Assembly (NCBI RefSeq): GCF_006716745.1
Contig: NZ_VFPP01000001.1
Location: 3,658,001-3,722,000 of the forward strand
From: Saccharothrix saharensis
GTDB lineage: Bacteria; Actinomycetota; Actinomycetes; Mycobacteriales; Pseudonocardiaceae
Direction of reading: 5' to 3'
DNA: 64,000 nucleotides
A model generated the notes under the pieces. It was not told where the DNA came from and made no database searches. It saw only the letters and a list, made by a program, of their open reading frames with translations. The position numbers were made by a program, and so were the translations under genes. Positions 44,612 to 53,564 of the stretch are shown here, one piece after another (position 1 is the first letter of the stretch; each line of letters opens with the position of its first letter).

Positions 44612-46150
44612 ATGCGCATCTCACCACGCTTCGTGACCGCGGTCGCGGCGGCGGGCGTCACCGCCGCGCTCACCACGGCGGGCACGCCGGCGAACGCCGA
44701 ACCCCTGTCCCCTCCCGTCGGCGCGCAAGTGGTCGCCGACCGGTACATCGTCGTCCTCAAGGACTCCACCGACCGCGCGGCCGTGCCCGACCTGGCCGGC
44801 AGGTACTCCGGGCGCGTCCGCCGCGTCTACGACTCGGCGCTGCGCGGGTTCTCCGTCGAGCTGGACCGCGCGCAGGCCGCCCGGCTCGCCGCCGACCCGG
44901 CCGTGAGCCGCGTCGAACCGGTGGTCGTGGGCCGTGCGTCGGACACCCAGCAGAACCCGCCGTCGTGGGGCCTGGACCGGGTCGACCAGCGCGCCCTGCC
45001 GCTGAGCGGGTCCTACACCTACGACACCACCGCCTCGAACGTCACCGCGTACGTGGTGGACAGCGGGGTGCGGATGAGCCACCAGTCGTTCGGCGGGCGG
45101 GCCAAGAGCGGCTACGACTTCGTCGACGACGATTCGGACGCGAGCGACTGCCTCGGCCACGGCACGCACGTCGCCGGCACCATCGGCAGCTCCGCGTACG
45201 GGGTGGCCAAGGGCGTGAAGATCGTTTCGGTGCGCGTGCTGGACTGCAACGACAGCGCCACCACCGAGGACACCCTGGCCGGCATCGACTGGGTCACCCG
45301 CAACGCGGTCAAGCCCGCCGTGGCCAACTTCAGCCTCTACTTCGGCAGCTCCGCGCCCAGCGTCGAGAACGCGATCAAGAACTCCATCGCGTCCGGCGTG
45401 GTGTGGTCGCTGTCGGGCAACAACCAGGGCACCGACGCCTGCCGGACGTCGCCGGCGAAGCTGCCCGAGGCGATCACGGTCGGGAACACCACCAACACCG
45501 ACACCCGCAGCTCGACGTCCAACTACGGCTCGTGCCTGGACATCTGGGCGCCGGGCACGAGCATCGTGTCGGCGAGCCACCAGAGCGACACCGGCACCCG
45601 GACCATGACCGGCACCTCGATGGCCGCGCCGCACGTCGCCGGCGCCGCCGCCCTGCACCTGGCCGGCAACCCGTCCGCGACACCGCAGCAGGTCCGCGAC
45701 GCCCTGGTGGCGCGGGCCAGCACGGTCACCATCGGCGACGGCCGGGCCGGTTCGCCGAACAAGCTCCTCAACACCCTGGGCGGCACCACCCCGCCGCCGA
45801 CCTGCGGCCCGTACCGCAACACCACCGACGTCACCATCCCCGACGCCGGCACGGCCGTGACGAGCTCGTTGTCCGTCACCGACTGCGCGGGCAACGCGCC
45901 CGGCACGCTCCAGGTCGACGTCGACATCCGCCACACCTGGCGGGGCGACCTGGTCGTGGACCTGCTCGCCCCGGACGGCACGGTCTACCCGCTCAAGCCG
46001 CGCAACGACAACGACAGCGCGGACAACGTGATCACCACCTACACCGTCGACGCCTCCTCCGAGCCCGCCAACGGCACGTGGAAGCTGCGCGTGCGCGACG
46101 CGGTCGCCAACGACACGGGGTACGTCACCAGCTGGGGCCTGACCTTCTAG
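44612..46150 (+). CDS. Secreted S8 subtilisin-like protease with P domain
   Basis: 512 residues. Signal peptide (cleavage near ANA-EP), an inhibitor I9 propeptide (about 38-108, [10 protein letters not shown] to VSRVEPV), then the peptidase with catalytic Asp150 ([10 protein letters not shown]), His183 (LGHGTHVAG) and Ser336 (GTSMAAPH). A proprotein-convertase-type P domain fills the C-terminus (about 400-512; [20 protein letters not shown] and SWGLTF), an arrangement known from secreted actinobacterial subtilases. A GGAGG lies before the ATG. Its stop overlaps the converging gene by 4 bp. Confidence 0.94.
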   Translation: MRISPRFVTAVAAAGVTAALTTAGTPANAEPLSPPVGAQVVADRYIVVLKDSTDRAAVPDLAGRYSGRVRRVYDSALRGFSVELDRAQAARLAADPAVSRVEPVVVGRASDTQQNPPSWGLDRVDQRALPLSGSYTYDTTASNVTAYVVDSGVRMSHQSFGGRAKSGYDFVDDDSDASDCLGHGTHVAGTIGSSAYGVAKGVKIVSVRVLDCNDSATTEDTLAGIDWVTRNAVKPAVANFSLYFGSSAPSVENAIKNSIASGVVWSLSGNNQGTDACRTSPAKLPEAITVGNTTNTDTRSSTSNYGSCLDIWAPGTSIVSASHQSDTGTRTMTGTSMAAPHVAGAAALHLAGNPSATPQQVRDALVARASTVTIGDGRAGSPNKLLNTLGGTTPPPTCGPYRNTTDVTIPDAGTAVTSSLSVTDCAGNAPGTLQVDVDIRHTWRGDLVVDLLAPDGTVYPLKPRNDNDSADNVITTYTVDASSEPANGTWKLRVRDAVANDTGYVTSWGLTF

Positions 46151-47058
46151 CGGTCCGGCGCCCCGGTCACCCGCCACCTCACCCCGTAGGCCAGCCCCGG
46201 GGTGGGGTGGTGGAACCGCAGGTGGACCTCACCGGCCGGGTCCACCGGGTGCGCGACGCCCCCGCGGGTCAGGTCGTCGTGCGGATCGGCGCCTTCCAGC
46301 GCCCACACGCGCGCCGGGGTCGGGGCGGGGCCGAAGCGGACGCGCAGGTCGAGCAGGTCGCACGGGTGCTCCGGCACGTGGACGAGGTGCGCCCGCAACA
46401 CCTGCTCGCCCGGCGGCCGGTAGCGGATCGCGAAGTCGTGCGCGTGGTCGCGGTCGACCGGGGCCGGCAGGGCCAGGGTCGGGCGGTGGCGGTCGACCAG
46501 CGTGCCGCCGTACAGCACCCGCACGTCGGGCCGGTCCAGCGGGAGCGGCGGGGTCAGGGCCAGCTCGCGCAACCCGTCCCGCTCGGCGACGACCCGGTGC
46601 CGCTCGATCACCTCGGGCCCGTCCAGCGTCAGCACGGCGTGCAGCTCGGCGGTGCGCCACCCGCCCGACCGCGCGCCCGGCCGGTCGCGCGGCGCGTCGG
46701 CGGCCAGCTCGGCGAGGTGGTTGATGGCCTCGTCGACCCGGCGGCGGATCGTGCGCGGGTCGCGGTCCAGCCGGATCGCCGCCCAGTACACGCGGTCCTG
46801 GTAGAGCGGCAGCCGGGCCTCGTCCTCGATGGCGAACGCCGCGCGCGTGGCCAGGCGCAGGTCCTCCGGCAGCCGCCCGGCCAGCTCCTCCAGCCTCGCG
46901 GACACCTTCCGCCGGATCGCGCCCGGCGCGTCGCCCGCGGTCACCCCGCAGGTCGCGCGCAGGGTCGGGCCGACCCGGTCCCCGATCCGGCCGGCCAGCA
47001 CGCCGCGGCCCTTGCGGAGCGACTTCAGCTCCCGGACCAGGTCCACGTACGCGTTCAT
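46147..47058 (-). CDS. Unknown protein paired with a TerY-like vWA protein
   Basis: 303 residues from ATG 47058. The N-terminal third is helical and charged (LVRELKSLRKGRGVL, IRRKVSARLEELAGRLPED), with a possible structured core RIGDRVGPTLRATCGVTAGD. The C-terminal half is beta-rich (VEVHLRFHHPTPGLAYGVRW type strands). No signal peptide or membrane segment and no recognised family. It lies 86 bp downstream of the vWA gene on the same strand, so a joint function is likely but unproven. Confidence 0.7.
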   Translation of the reverse strand: MNAYVDLVRELKSLRKGRGVLAGRIGDRVGPTLRATCGVTAGDAPGAIRRKVSARLEELAGRLPEDLRLATRAAFAIEDEARLPLYQDRVYWAAIRLDRDPRTIRRRVDEAINHLAELAADAPRDRPGARSGGWRTAELHAVLTLDGPEVIERHRVVAERDGLRELALTPPLPLDRPDVRVLYGGTLVDRHRPTLALPAPVDRDHAHDFAIRYRPPGEQVLRAHLVHVPEHPCDLLDLRVRFGPAPTPARVWALEGADPHDDLTRGGVAHPVDPAGEVHLRFHHPTPGLAYGVRWRVTGAPDR

Positions 47059-47144
47059 CGGCTCACCCCCGTCGATCTCCACGGTGTTCTGCGGTGCAGG
47101 GTGCGTCCCGCGGGTGGACCGGGCGTGGACGGATCGTGGATGGC

Positions 47145-47726
47145 CTAGACGCGGTCGGTCCGCCGTGCCGTCCGGGTCATCGACACCGCCAGCGCGGTGC
47201 CCAGCCGGATGCCGTCCTGGCCGAGGAACACGCGGGACGTGCCGATGCGGTCGAGCGTGTCCCGGTCTACCGCGCCGAGGCCGTAGGCGACCACGGTCGG
47301 ACGGGACGGCCAGTCCGGGTCGGCCAGCGCCGCGAACGCCGCGGGCCACGCGGACCGGTCGGTCGGCCGGCCATCGGAGGCGAAGAAGACGACCGGGCGG
47401 TGCACGCGCAGGCGGTCGGCTTCCAGGGCGCGCACGTCGTCCGAGATGGTCTCGCGCAACAACGCGAACGCCGGGCCGAAGTTGGTCCCGGCGCGGGGTC
47501 TGGACGCGTCCAGCTCGGTCAGCTCCGCCGCCGGTCGCAGCGGTTGCAGCACGGTGGCCGCGGCGGCGAACCCGACCACGCAGACCCTGGTCAGGGCGGC
47601 CACCGACGGGTCGGCGTGCACCGCGCCCCGGAACTCCCGCAACCCCGCGTTCACCTCACCGAGGTGGTCGGTCATGGAGAGCGACACGTCGCACACCAAG
47701 TAGCACGGCAGCACGTCGGACACCAT
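47145..47726 (-). CDS. TerY-like von Willebrand factor A domain protein
   Basis: 193 residues, one vWA domain. LPCYLVCDVSLSMTDHLGEV carries the metal site DxSxS, and TNFGPAFALL and VVFFASDGRPTD provide the further MIDAS residues. The opening resembles TerY proteins of tellurite-resistance-like loci, which pair with kinases and phosphatases; neither is here. ATG 47726 follows GAAGGAGGAG; a longer frame would cross into the divergent AfsR-like promoter. Probably a metal-dependent scaffold for the unknown 303-residue protein. Confidence 0.85.
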   Translation of the reverse strand: MVSDVLPCYLVCDVSLSMTDHLGEVNAGLREFRGAVHADPSVAALTRVCVVGFAAAATVLQPLRPAAELTELDASRPRAGTNFGPAFALLRETISDDVRALEADRLRVHRPVVFFASDGRPTDRSAWPAAFAALADPDWPSRPTVVAYGLGAVDRDTLDRIGTSRVFLGQDGIRLGTALAVSMTRTARRTDRV

Positions 47727-47876
47727 CGAGCTCCTCCTTCGCACAACTTTTGCGGACAGGTCGGAGCGTGGCCGGTGCTTGTCTACCGAAGGTGGACCCG
47801 AGGCGGATTCCGACACACGGACGGCCCCTTGTGCGACATCCGCCGTAGACGTGAAGCTCGCGAACCGGGAGGCGGC

Positions 47877-50819
47877 GTGGAATTTCGGATGCTGGGTCCG
47901 CTGGAGGCGTGGCACGAAGGTGCCCGATTGCCGCTGGGCGACCAGCAGCAGCGGTTCGTCCTCGTGGTGCTCCTGCTGCACGCGAACAAGCCGGTGTCCA
48001 CCGAGAAGTTGACCGAGATCGTGTGGGGTGGCAACCCCGACCGCCGCAACCTCGTGCGCGGCTACATCAACAAGCTGCGCAAGGCGTTCCAGGGCACGGA
48101 CGCGGCGATCGAGACGACGCCGACCGGCTACCTGCTGCGGGTCGACGACGACCTGATCGACACCGTCCGGTTCGACCGGCTGCGCGCGGAGGCGGAGGCG
48201 GCGCGGGCGCGGGACCCCCGGCTGGCGATCGCGCTGTTACGCGCGGCCGTCGACCTGTGGCGCGGCCGGTTCCTGGAGGACATCGACCACGACCGGGTCG
48301 GCGGCACCGAGCTGATCTCGCCGGACGACAGCTACTACGACGCGGTCGGGGACCTGTCCGAGCTGGAGCTGGACGCGGGCGATCACCGGTCGGTGCGGGA
48401 CCGGCTGCGGCCGGTGGTGCGCACCGACCCGGCCCGGCAGAAGCACGCCGGGCTGCTCATGCGGGCGTTGATCGCCAACGGCGACCGGACCGAGGCGGGC
48501 CGGGTCTTCCACGCCACCGAGGCCGCGTTGGCGGAGCAGGGCTGGGAGCCGGGGCCGCAGCTGCGCAAGCTCGCCGCCCGCGCGGAACGCGGTGAGCCGA
48601 CCAGCTCGCTGCCGTCGCGGGAGGGCGGGTTCACCGGTCGTGACGCGGAGCTGGCGGCGATCGAGGCGGCGGCCGGGTCACCGGGCGAGCGGCGCGCGGT
48701 GTGGGTGAGCGGTGGGCCCGGCGTGGGCAAGACCGGGTTGGCCGTGGAGGCGGCGCACCGGCTGCGCCACCGGTTCCCGGACGGGCAGCTGCTGGTGCGG
48801 CTCAACGGGTACACGCCGAACGTTTCCCCGACGACGGTGTCGGACGCGCTCGACCAGCTCCTGGGCGAGCTGGGCGTGCCGCCCGAGCAGATCCCGGCGT
48901 CGGTGAACCGGAAGTTCACCCTCTACCAGACGGAGCTGTACGGCACGCGGACGTTGGTGGTGCTGGACAACGCGCACTCGCCGGAGCAGGTGCGGTCGCT
49001 GCTGCCGGAGGAGGCGGGCTGCTTCGCGATCGTGACCAGCAGGCGGGTCGGCGAGCCGGACACCGGCGCGCACCTGCGGCTGCTGGAGCTGCCGCCCGAC
49101 GACGCGTTCGCGCTGTTCCGCACGCTGGCCGGCGCGCAGCGGGTGCACGCCAGGTCGGCCGAGGTGGCCGGGGTGGTCAAGCGGTGCGGGTACATGCCGA
49201 TGCAGATCCGGGTGGCCGCGGCGGTGTTCCGCCGGCACGACCGGTGGCCGTTGGAACACCTGCTGCGGCAGTTGGAGGAGAGCGGGCCGTGGCCCGCGGA
49301 CGGCGACGGCGCGGACGGCGCCGCGGTGCGGGTGTCGTACCTCCAGCTCGACGTGGCGCAGCGGGAGCTGTTCCGGCTGTTCGGCCACCTGCCCGGACCC
49401 GACCTGGACGTGGCGGGCGCGGCGGCGCTGGCCGCCCGGGACGTGCCCGGCGTCCGCGCGCTGCTCGACGACCTGCACGAGGTGTGCCTGCTGGAGGAAG
49501 TGGCGCCGGAGCGGTACCGGATGCTGGACCCGCTCAAGGAGTTCGCCGCGGCCGAGCCGTCACCGGGCACGCCGGCCGAGCGCGTGGACGCCCTGCTGCG
49601 GCTGCTCGACTTCTACCTGGTCGGACTCGCCGAAGCGGTGGGCGCGGCCTACCCGTTCGACCGCGCGCACCTGCCCGCGGTGCACCGCACCAGCCGGGTG
49701 GTGCCCGCGTTCAGGGGAAAGCGGGACGCGACCGCCTGGATCGCGGCCGAGCGGGACAACCTGGTCGCCGCCATCCGCTGCGCCGCCGAGCGGGAGTTGC
49801 CCGGCCACGCGTGGCGGCTGGCGGTGCTGATCTGGCGCCACTTCCACACCACGAGCAGGTTCGAGGACTGGGTCGAGACGGTGGAGCTGGCCTGGGCGAC
49901 CGTGCGCGCCGTGCCGGACGAGGAGCACGGCCGCGCGCACGTGCTGCTCCACCTGGCCACCGCCTACGACCGGCTCGGGCGGTTGGAGGACGCGCTGGAG
50001 CTGGCCACCCGCGCCCTGTCGCTGTGGCGGGGACTCGGCGACGTGCTGGGCGAGGCGGACACGTTGGTGTTGCTCGCGATCTCCCAGATGCAGCTCGGCC
50101 GGCACGCCGAGGCGATCGGGCACGCCGAGGCCGCGCTGGAGAAGTTCGAGCGGTGCGGTGACCTGCGTGGTCAGGCGCACGCGTTGAGCATGCTCGGGGT
50201 GCTGAACGAGGAACGCGGCGACCTGGAACCGGCGCTGCGCCGGCACCGGGCCGCCGTGCCGCTCCTGCGCCGGGTCGACCACCGGCAGGGCTTGGCGCAC
50301 GCGTTGAACAACCTCGGCACGGTGCAGCAGCGCCTGGGGTTCGCCGACGAGGCGCTCGACGCCCACCTGGAGGCGCACGACCTGGCCGTCGAGCTGGGCG
50401 ACGACTGCCTGGCGGCCTACGCGCTGAACTACACCGCCAACGTGCACCGGTCGCAGGGCAGGGTGGCCGAAGCCCTGCACCACCACGAGCGGGCCAGGGT
50501 GGCGGCGGCCGACGTGTCCAACACCGACCTGCGCACCCGCCTGTTCCTCGACCGGGCCGCGACCGCGCAGGCCGGCGGCGACCGCTCGGGCGCGTTGCGG
50601 GCCTACCGCGCGGCGCTGGACCTGGCGATGGGAGCCGGGAACCGCGGGCACGGCGCCCGGGCCCACCACGGCGTCGCCCGGGCGCTGCACGCGTTGGGGC
50701 AGCACACCAAGGCCGCCGAGCACTGGGACGCGGCCGAGTCGGAGTTCGGCGCGCTCGGCCAGCCCGAGGCGGACGAGGTGCGGGCCGAGCACGCGAGCCT
50801 GACCTGCGCGTGCCGCTGA
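47877..50819 (+). CDS. AfsR/SARP-like regulator: BTAD, NB-ARC ATPase and TPR
   Basis: 980 residues. Domains in order: OmpR-like winged helix (EFRMLGPLEAW, about 1-95), BTAD helical domain (about 100-245), STAND/NB-ARC ATPase with Walker A GGPGVGKTGLA (about 279) and Walker B RTLVVLDNA, then TPRs from about 640 (for example ALSMLGVLNEERGDLEPALR and ALNNLGTVQQRLGF). This is the AfsR-type layout, usually a regulator of secondary metabolism. GTG 47877 is the only start close to the conserved FRMLGP motif, with GGGAGG upstream. It is divergent from the vWA gene. Confidence 0.92.
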   Translation: MEFRMLGPLEAWHEGARLPLGDQQQRFVLVVLLLHANKPVSTEKLTEIVWGGNPDRRNLVRGYINKLRKAFQGTDAAIETTPTGYLLRVDDDLIDTVRFDRLRAEAEAARARDPRLAIALLRAAVDLWRGRFLEDIDHDRVGGTELISPDDSYYDAVGDLSELELDAGDHRSVRDRLRPVVRTDPARQKHAGLLMRALIANGDRTEAGRVFHATEAALAEQGWEPGPQLRKLAARAERGEPTSSLPSREGGFTGRDAELAAIEAAAGSPGERRAVWVSGGPGVGKTGLAVEAAHRLRHRFPDGQLLVRLNGYTPNVSPTTVSDALDQLLGELGVPPEQIPASVNRKFTLYQTELYGTRTLVVLDNAHSPEQVRSLLPEEAGCFAIVTSRRVGEPDTGAHLRLLELPPDDAFALFRTLAGAQRVHARSAEVAGVVKRCGYMPMQIRVAAAVFRRHDRWPLEHLLRQLEESGPWPADGDGADGAAVRVSYLQLDVAQRELFRLFGHLPGPDLDVAGAAALAARDVPGVRALLDDLHEVCLLEEVAPERYRMLDPLKEFAAAEPSPGTPAERVDALLRLLDFYLVGLAEAVGAAYPFDRAHLPAVHRTSRVVPAFRGKRDATAWIAAERDNLVAAIRCAAERELPGHAWRLAVLIWRHFHTTSRFEDWVETVELAWATVRAVPDEEHGRAHVLLHLATAYDRLGRLEDALELATRALSLWRGLGDVLGEADTLVLLAISQMQLGRHAEAIGHAEAALEKFERCGDLRGQAHALSMLGVLNEERGDLEPALRRHRAAVPLLRRVDHRQGLAHALNNLGTVQQRLGFADEALDAHLEAHDLAVELGDDCLAAYALNYTANVHRSQGRVAEALHHHERARVAAADVSNTDLRTRLFLDRAATAQAGGDRSGALRAYRAALDLAMGAGNRGHGARAHHGVARALHALGQHTKAAEHWDAAESEFGALGQPEADEVRAEHASLTCACR

Positions 50820-50827
50820 CGCCCGTC

Positions 50828-50859
50828 CCGGCGGGTCGCCCGTCACCGCGACCCGCCGG
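50828..50859. terminator. Perfect hairpin terminator between convergent genes
   Basis: CCGGCGGGTCGC and GCGACCCGCCGG form a perfect 12-bp stem with an 8-nt loop (CCGTCACC), starting 8 bp after the AfsR-like stop and ending 6 bp before the XRE regulator stop. Confidence 0.88.
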
Positions 50860-50865
50860 ACCGGG

Positions 50866-52089
50866 TCAGTACCGCTGCCGCAGCACGCGCCGCAGCTCGG
50901 GGTAGACCTCCCGGACCGCGCCGTGGTTGTGCCACCGGCCCAGCGTCCGGGACAGCTCCCGCAGGTCCGCCCGCACGGTCGCCGAGTCGACGTGCGCCAC
51001 GTCGTCCAGCGTGCCCGCCAACGTCGCGCAACTCTGGTCGATCTCACCGGCGAGCGCGAGGGCCAGCGAGCGGCGGGTGCCGAACCTGGCCCGGGACCGG
51101 CGGGCCGTGGCGGGCAACCGGACCAGCTCCCGCTCCAGCACGGTCGCCGACTCGGCGGTCCGGCCGAGGTCGCACAACGACCAGCCCCTGGCCAGCTCCG
51201 CCGGGTCCGGCGCGGTCGAGCCCAGCACCGGGTACGCCCCGGTGTCCGCGGTGGACCGGTCGAGGAGGTCGGCGGCCCGGTCCATCGCCCGGTCGAAGGA
51301 CCCGAGGTCACCCGCCAGGGCGTGACCCTGCGCCTCCCGCCGCGCCGCCAGGCCCCGGGTCCGCGCGCTCGCCCGGTCGATGCCCTGCGCCCGCCGGGCC
51401 AGCTCGATCGTCCCGACCGCGTCCTGCCGGTAGAGCGCGAGCCCGGCCTCCCGGACGAACGCGTAGCTCACGATCTCCCGGTCGCCGCCCGCGCGCGCCA
51501 GCTCGGAGGCGTGCCGGGTCCACGACAGCGCGCGCTGCTCGTCACCCACCTCCTGGTTCATCCACCCCGTGTACTCGGCGATCCGCGCGGCGAGCAGCAG
51601 CAGCCGGGACCGGACCGGCTCGGGGTTCTCGTGCGCCAGCGCGTGCACCGTGCGCAGCAGGGCCACCAGCGGTTCGAGGACCACGACGGGACTCGTCTGC
51701 ATGCCCAGGGAACGCAGGTGCTCGAACGAGGTCCGCATCCCCGCCACCACCCGCTCGTCCGGCGCGGGCCGCGGTCCGCCCGCGAGCGCCATCCCGAGCA
51801 CCGTGCCGGTGCCGGCGACCAGCACCTGGCGGCGGTCGAGCGTGAGCCCGGCCCCGGCGGCCCGCTCGACGGCCTGGTCCCGGGCCGCCCGGGCCGCCTC
51901 GATGAGGCTGCCGCCCGCGTCCAGCACGCTGTCGCACAGCCGCGCCATGGTGTCGTGCGGCAGCTTCAGGTCGTTCTCGACCTTGCTGAGGTGGCCTTTG
52001 CTGTAGTGCACGCGCTTGGCCAGCTGCCCGATCGACAGACCGGCGGCCACGCGGCACTCGCGGAGTAATTCACCAAACGATCCGGTCAC
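50866..52089 (-). CDS. XRE-family regulator with TPR-like C-terminal domain
   Basis: 407 residues. The helix-turn-helix is LLRECRVAAGLSIGQLAKRV followed by HYSKGHLSKVEND. After it comes a short segment LTLDRRQVLVAGTGTVLG, then helical repeats (LLLLAARIAEYTGWMNQEVG, ALSWTRHASELARAGG). This architecture is common among streptomycete/pseudonocardial XRE regulators that sense peptides or metabolites. The GTG at 52089 follows AGGAGG by 5 nt; upstream in-frame codons lack such a site. Convergent with the AfsR-like gene; a small exported peptide is encoded just upstream on the same strand. Confidence 0.9.
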   Translation of the reverse strand: MTGSFGELLRECRVAAGLSIGQLAKRVHYSKGHLSKVENDLKLPHDTMARLCDSVLDAGGSLIEAARAARDQAVERAAGAGLTLDRRQVLVAGTGTVLGMALAGGPRPAPDERVVAGMRTSFEHLRSLGMQTSPVVVLEPLVALLRTVHALAHENPEPVRSRLLLLAARIAEYTGWMNQEVGDEQRALSWTRHASELARAGGDREIVSYAFVREAGLALYRQDAVGTIELARRAQGIDRASARTRGLAARREAQGHALAGDLGSFDRAMDRAADLLDRSTADTGAYPVLGSTAPDPAELARGWSLCDLGRTAESATVLERELVRLPATARRSRARFGTRRSLALALAGEIDQSCATLAGTLDDVAHVDSATVRADLRELSRTLGRWHNHGAVREVYPELRRVLRQRY

Positions 52090-52198
52090 CTGAGCCTCCT
52101 GGTCCGGCCGACGTCCGAGTACACCACCGCGCCCGATCCGGCGCAATCGCCCGACCGACCGCGGGAATTCCGCGGCCGGCCGGGCGCATTTGTGCTCC

Positions 52199-52378
52199 TC
52201 ACCCGTACCACGGGTTGCCGTCGGGCCCGACGGTGACCGTGGTGGTGACCGGCGGCGGGCACTCCTCGAACGACGAGGCGGCCGCGCCACCACCCGACGC
52301 GAACACCGCGACCACCGCGCCCACCACGGCCAGCGAGAAACCGGCCTTGGCTGCGAAACCTGACCTGAAAATGGACAC
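52199..52378 (-). CDS. Small exported peptide (59 residues)
   Basis: A GTG at 52378 with GGAGG 6 nt upstream opens a 59-residue protein: VSIFRSGFAAKAGFSLAVVG, a hydrophobic helix through VVAVFASGGGAAASSF, then a short tail with a single Cys (EECPPPVTTTVTVGPDGNPW). It looks like a signal-anchor or secreted micro-protein. It lies 109 bp upstream of the XRE regulator gene on the same strand, so it could be the ligand or target of that regulator. The family is unknown. Confidence 0.65.
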   Translation of the reverse strand: MSIFRSGFAAKAGFSLAVVGAVVAVFASGGGAAASSFEECPPPVTTTVTVGPDGNPWYG

Positions 52379-52622
52379 GACTGTCCTCCAAGACGAATCG
52401 GTGAATGTATTCACGGGCCGTTTTCCGAATTCATTCCGCCCGTACCGACAATGTTTCACCAGCCCGTCGCGGCTGACCAGGTGTTGCCCGTTTCCCGCCG
52501 GTGCGGCGGACGGGCGACACCGGCGCATCCACTCTTCGTCCACTTCTGGTCGACACGCGGTCCCGATGCTGTGCGCGACGGACCGGGCCGGCACCGCGCC
52601 GGCGTGGACAGGGAGGTTGGTT

Positions 52623-53513
52623 GTGAGCGAGTACGACGTCGCCGTGTCGTTCGCCGAGGAGCAGCGCTCCGCGGTCGAGGAGGTGGTCGAGGCGTTCCGG
52701 CAGCGCGGCCTGACCGTGCTGCACGGGCCGGAGCAGACCCACGAGTGGTGGGCGCACAAGGAAGGCGGTGACCTGCCGGCCGCGCGGGTGCGGTTCTTCG
52801 TCCCGTTCGTGGCCGAGGTGGACGACTTCACCACGGCCGCGTTGCGCGCGGTCAAGGCCGGGGACGAGCACGTGCTGCCGGTGCTGCTGGGCGACGTGAC
52901 CGTGCCGCCGGACCTGCTGCACCCGCACGTGGCCTACGTGCGCGGCACGCGGTCGGACCGGCTCACCGAGGCGCTGGTGGCCCGGATCGAGGCGGCCGAG
53001 GCGGTCGGGTCGGCTCGCGCGCAGGTCGCCGACGTGGTGACCGGGATCAAGGACGTCACGCCGGTGGCGGAGGAGCCGGAGCCGGTCGTGCCGGCCACGT
53101 TCAGCCGCTACGCCGAGCAGGACGCGACGCTGCGCTACCTGGGCGAGCAGTTCGCCGCGGCGCTGCCGGGGCTGGCGCGGCGCGGGTTCGCGGGCACCGC
53201 GCACGTCGCCGACCTGCGGATCGCCGTGCGGGTCGAGCGGGCCGGTGACACCGTGTACGCGCTGGACATCCAGCGCGGCGGCATCGGCGGCGACGAGACG
53301 GTGAACTTCGTCGTGGGCAAGCGGGACGGCAGCGCCCTCACCAACGGCTGGGCGCGCCCGGTCTACGACACCGGCGCGGGCGCGGCCGTGCTGGAGGTGC
53401 ACGACTTCTCGGTGCTGGGCGGCGGCGCCGCGCCGCGCACCTACCGCCGGGAGGACCTGTTCGACGCGCTGTGGCAGCGGATCGAGTCGGTGCTGGCCTC
53501 GACCGTCGGCTGA
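52623..53513 (+). CDS. TIR-like domain protein, catalytic Glu apparently missing
   Basis: 296 residues. The N-terminal ~115 residues fit a TIR fold: YDVAVSFAEEQRSAVEEVVE, GLTVLHGPE, VRFFVPFVAE, AGDEHVLPVLLGD. Where active TIRs have Trp-x-x-x-Glu, this one reads DDFTTAALRAV, with Ala near 72-73, so NAD hydrolysis may be lost. The C-terminal part (about 160-296; DIQRGGIGGDETVNFVVGKR, DGSALTNGWARPVYD) is a separate alpha/beta domain I do not recognise. GTG 52623 has GGGAGG 6 nt upstream. It converges on the HerA-like ATPase gene across a terminator hairpin. Confidence 0.78.
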   Translation: MSEYDVAVSFAEEQRSAVEEVVEAFRQRGLTVLHGPEQTHEWWAHKEGGDLPAARVRFFVPFVAEVDDFTTAALRAVKAGDEHVLPVLLGDVTVPPDLLHPHVAYVRGTRSDRLTEALVARIEAAEAVGSARAQVADVVTGIKDVTPVAEEPEPVVPATFSRYAEQDATLRYLGEQFAAALPGLARRGFAGTAHVADLRIAVRVERAGDTVYALDIQRGGIGGDETVNFVVGKRDGSALTNGWARPVYDTGAGAAVLEVHDFSVLGGGAAPRTYRREDLFDALWQRIESVLASTVG

Positions 53514-53524
53514 CCGCGCACGTC

Positions 53525-53563
53525 GAAGCGCTCCCCGTCCTCGTCGAGGGCGGGGAGCGCTTC
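53525..53563. terminator. Perfect bidirectional hairpin terminator
   Basis: GAAGCGCTCCCCG (53525-53537) and CGGGGAGCGCTTC (53551-53563) form a 13-bp perfect stem; the 13-nt middle can extend it. It fills the 51-bp gap between the TIR-like and HerA-like genes and ends 2 bp before the latter's stop codon. Confidence 0.92.
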
Positions 53564-53564
53564 G

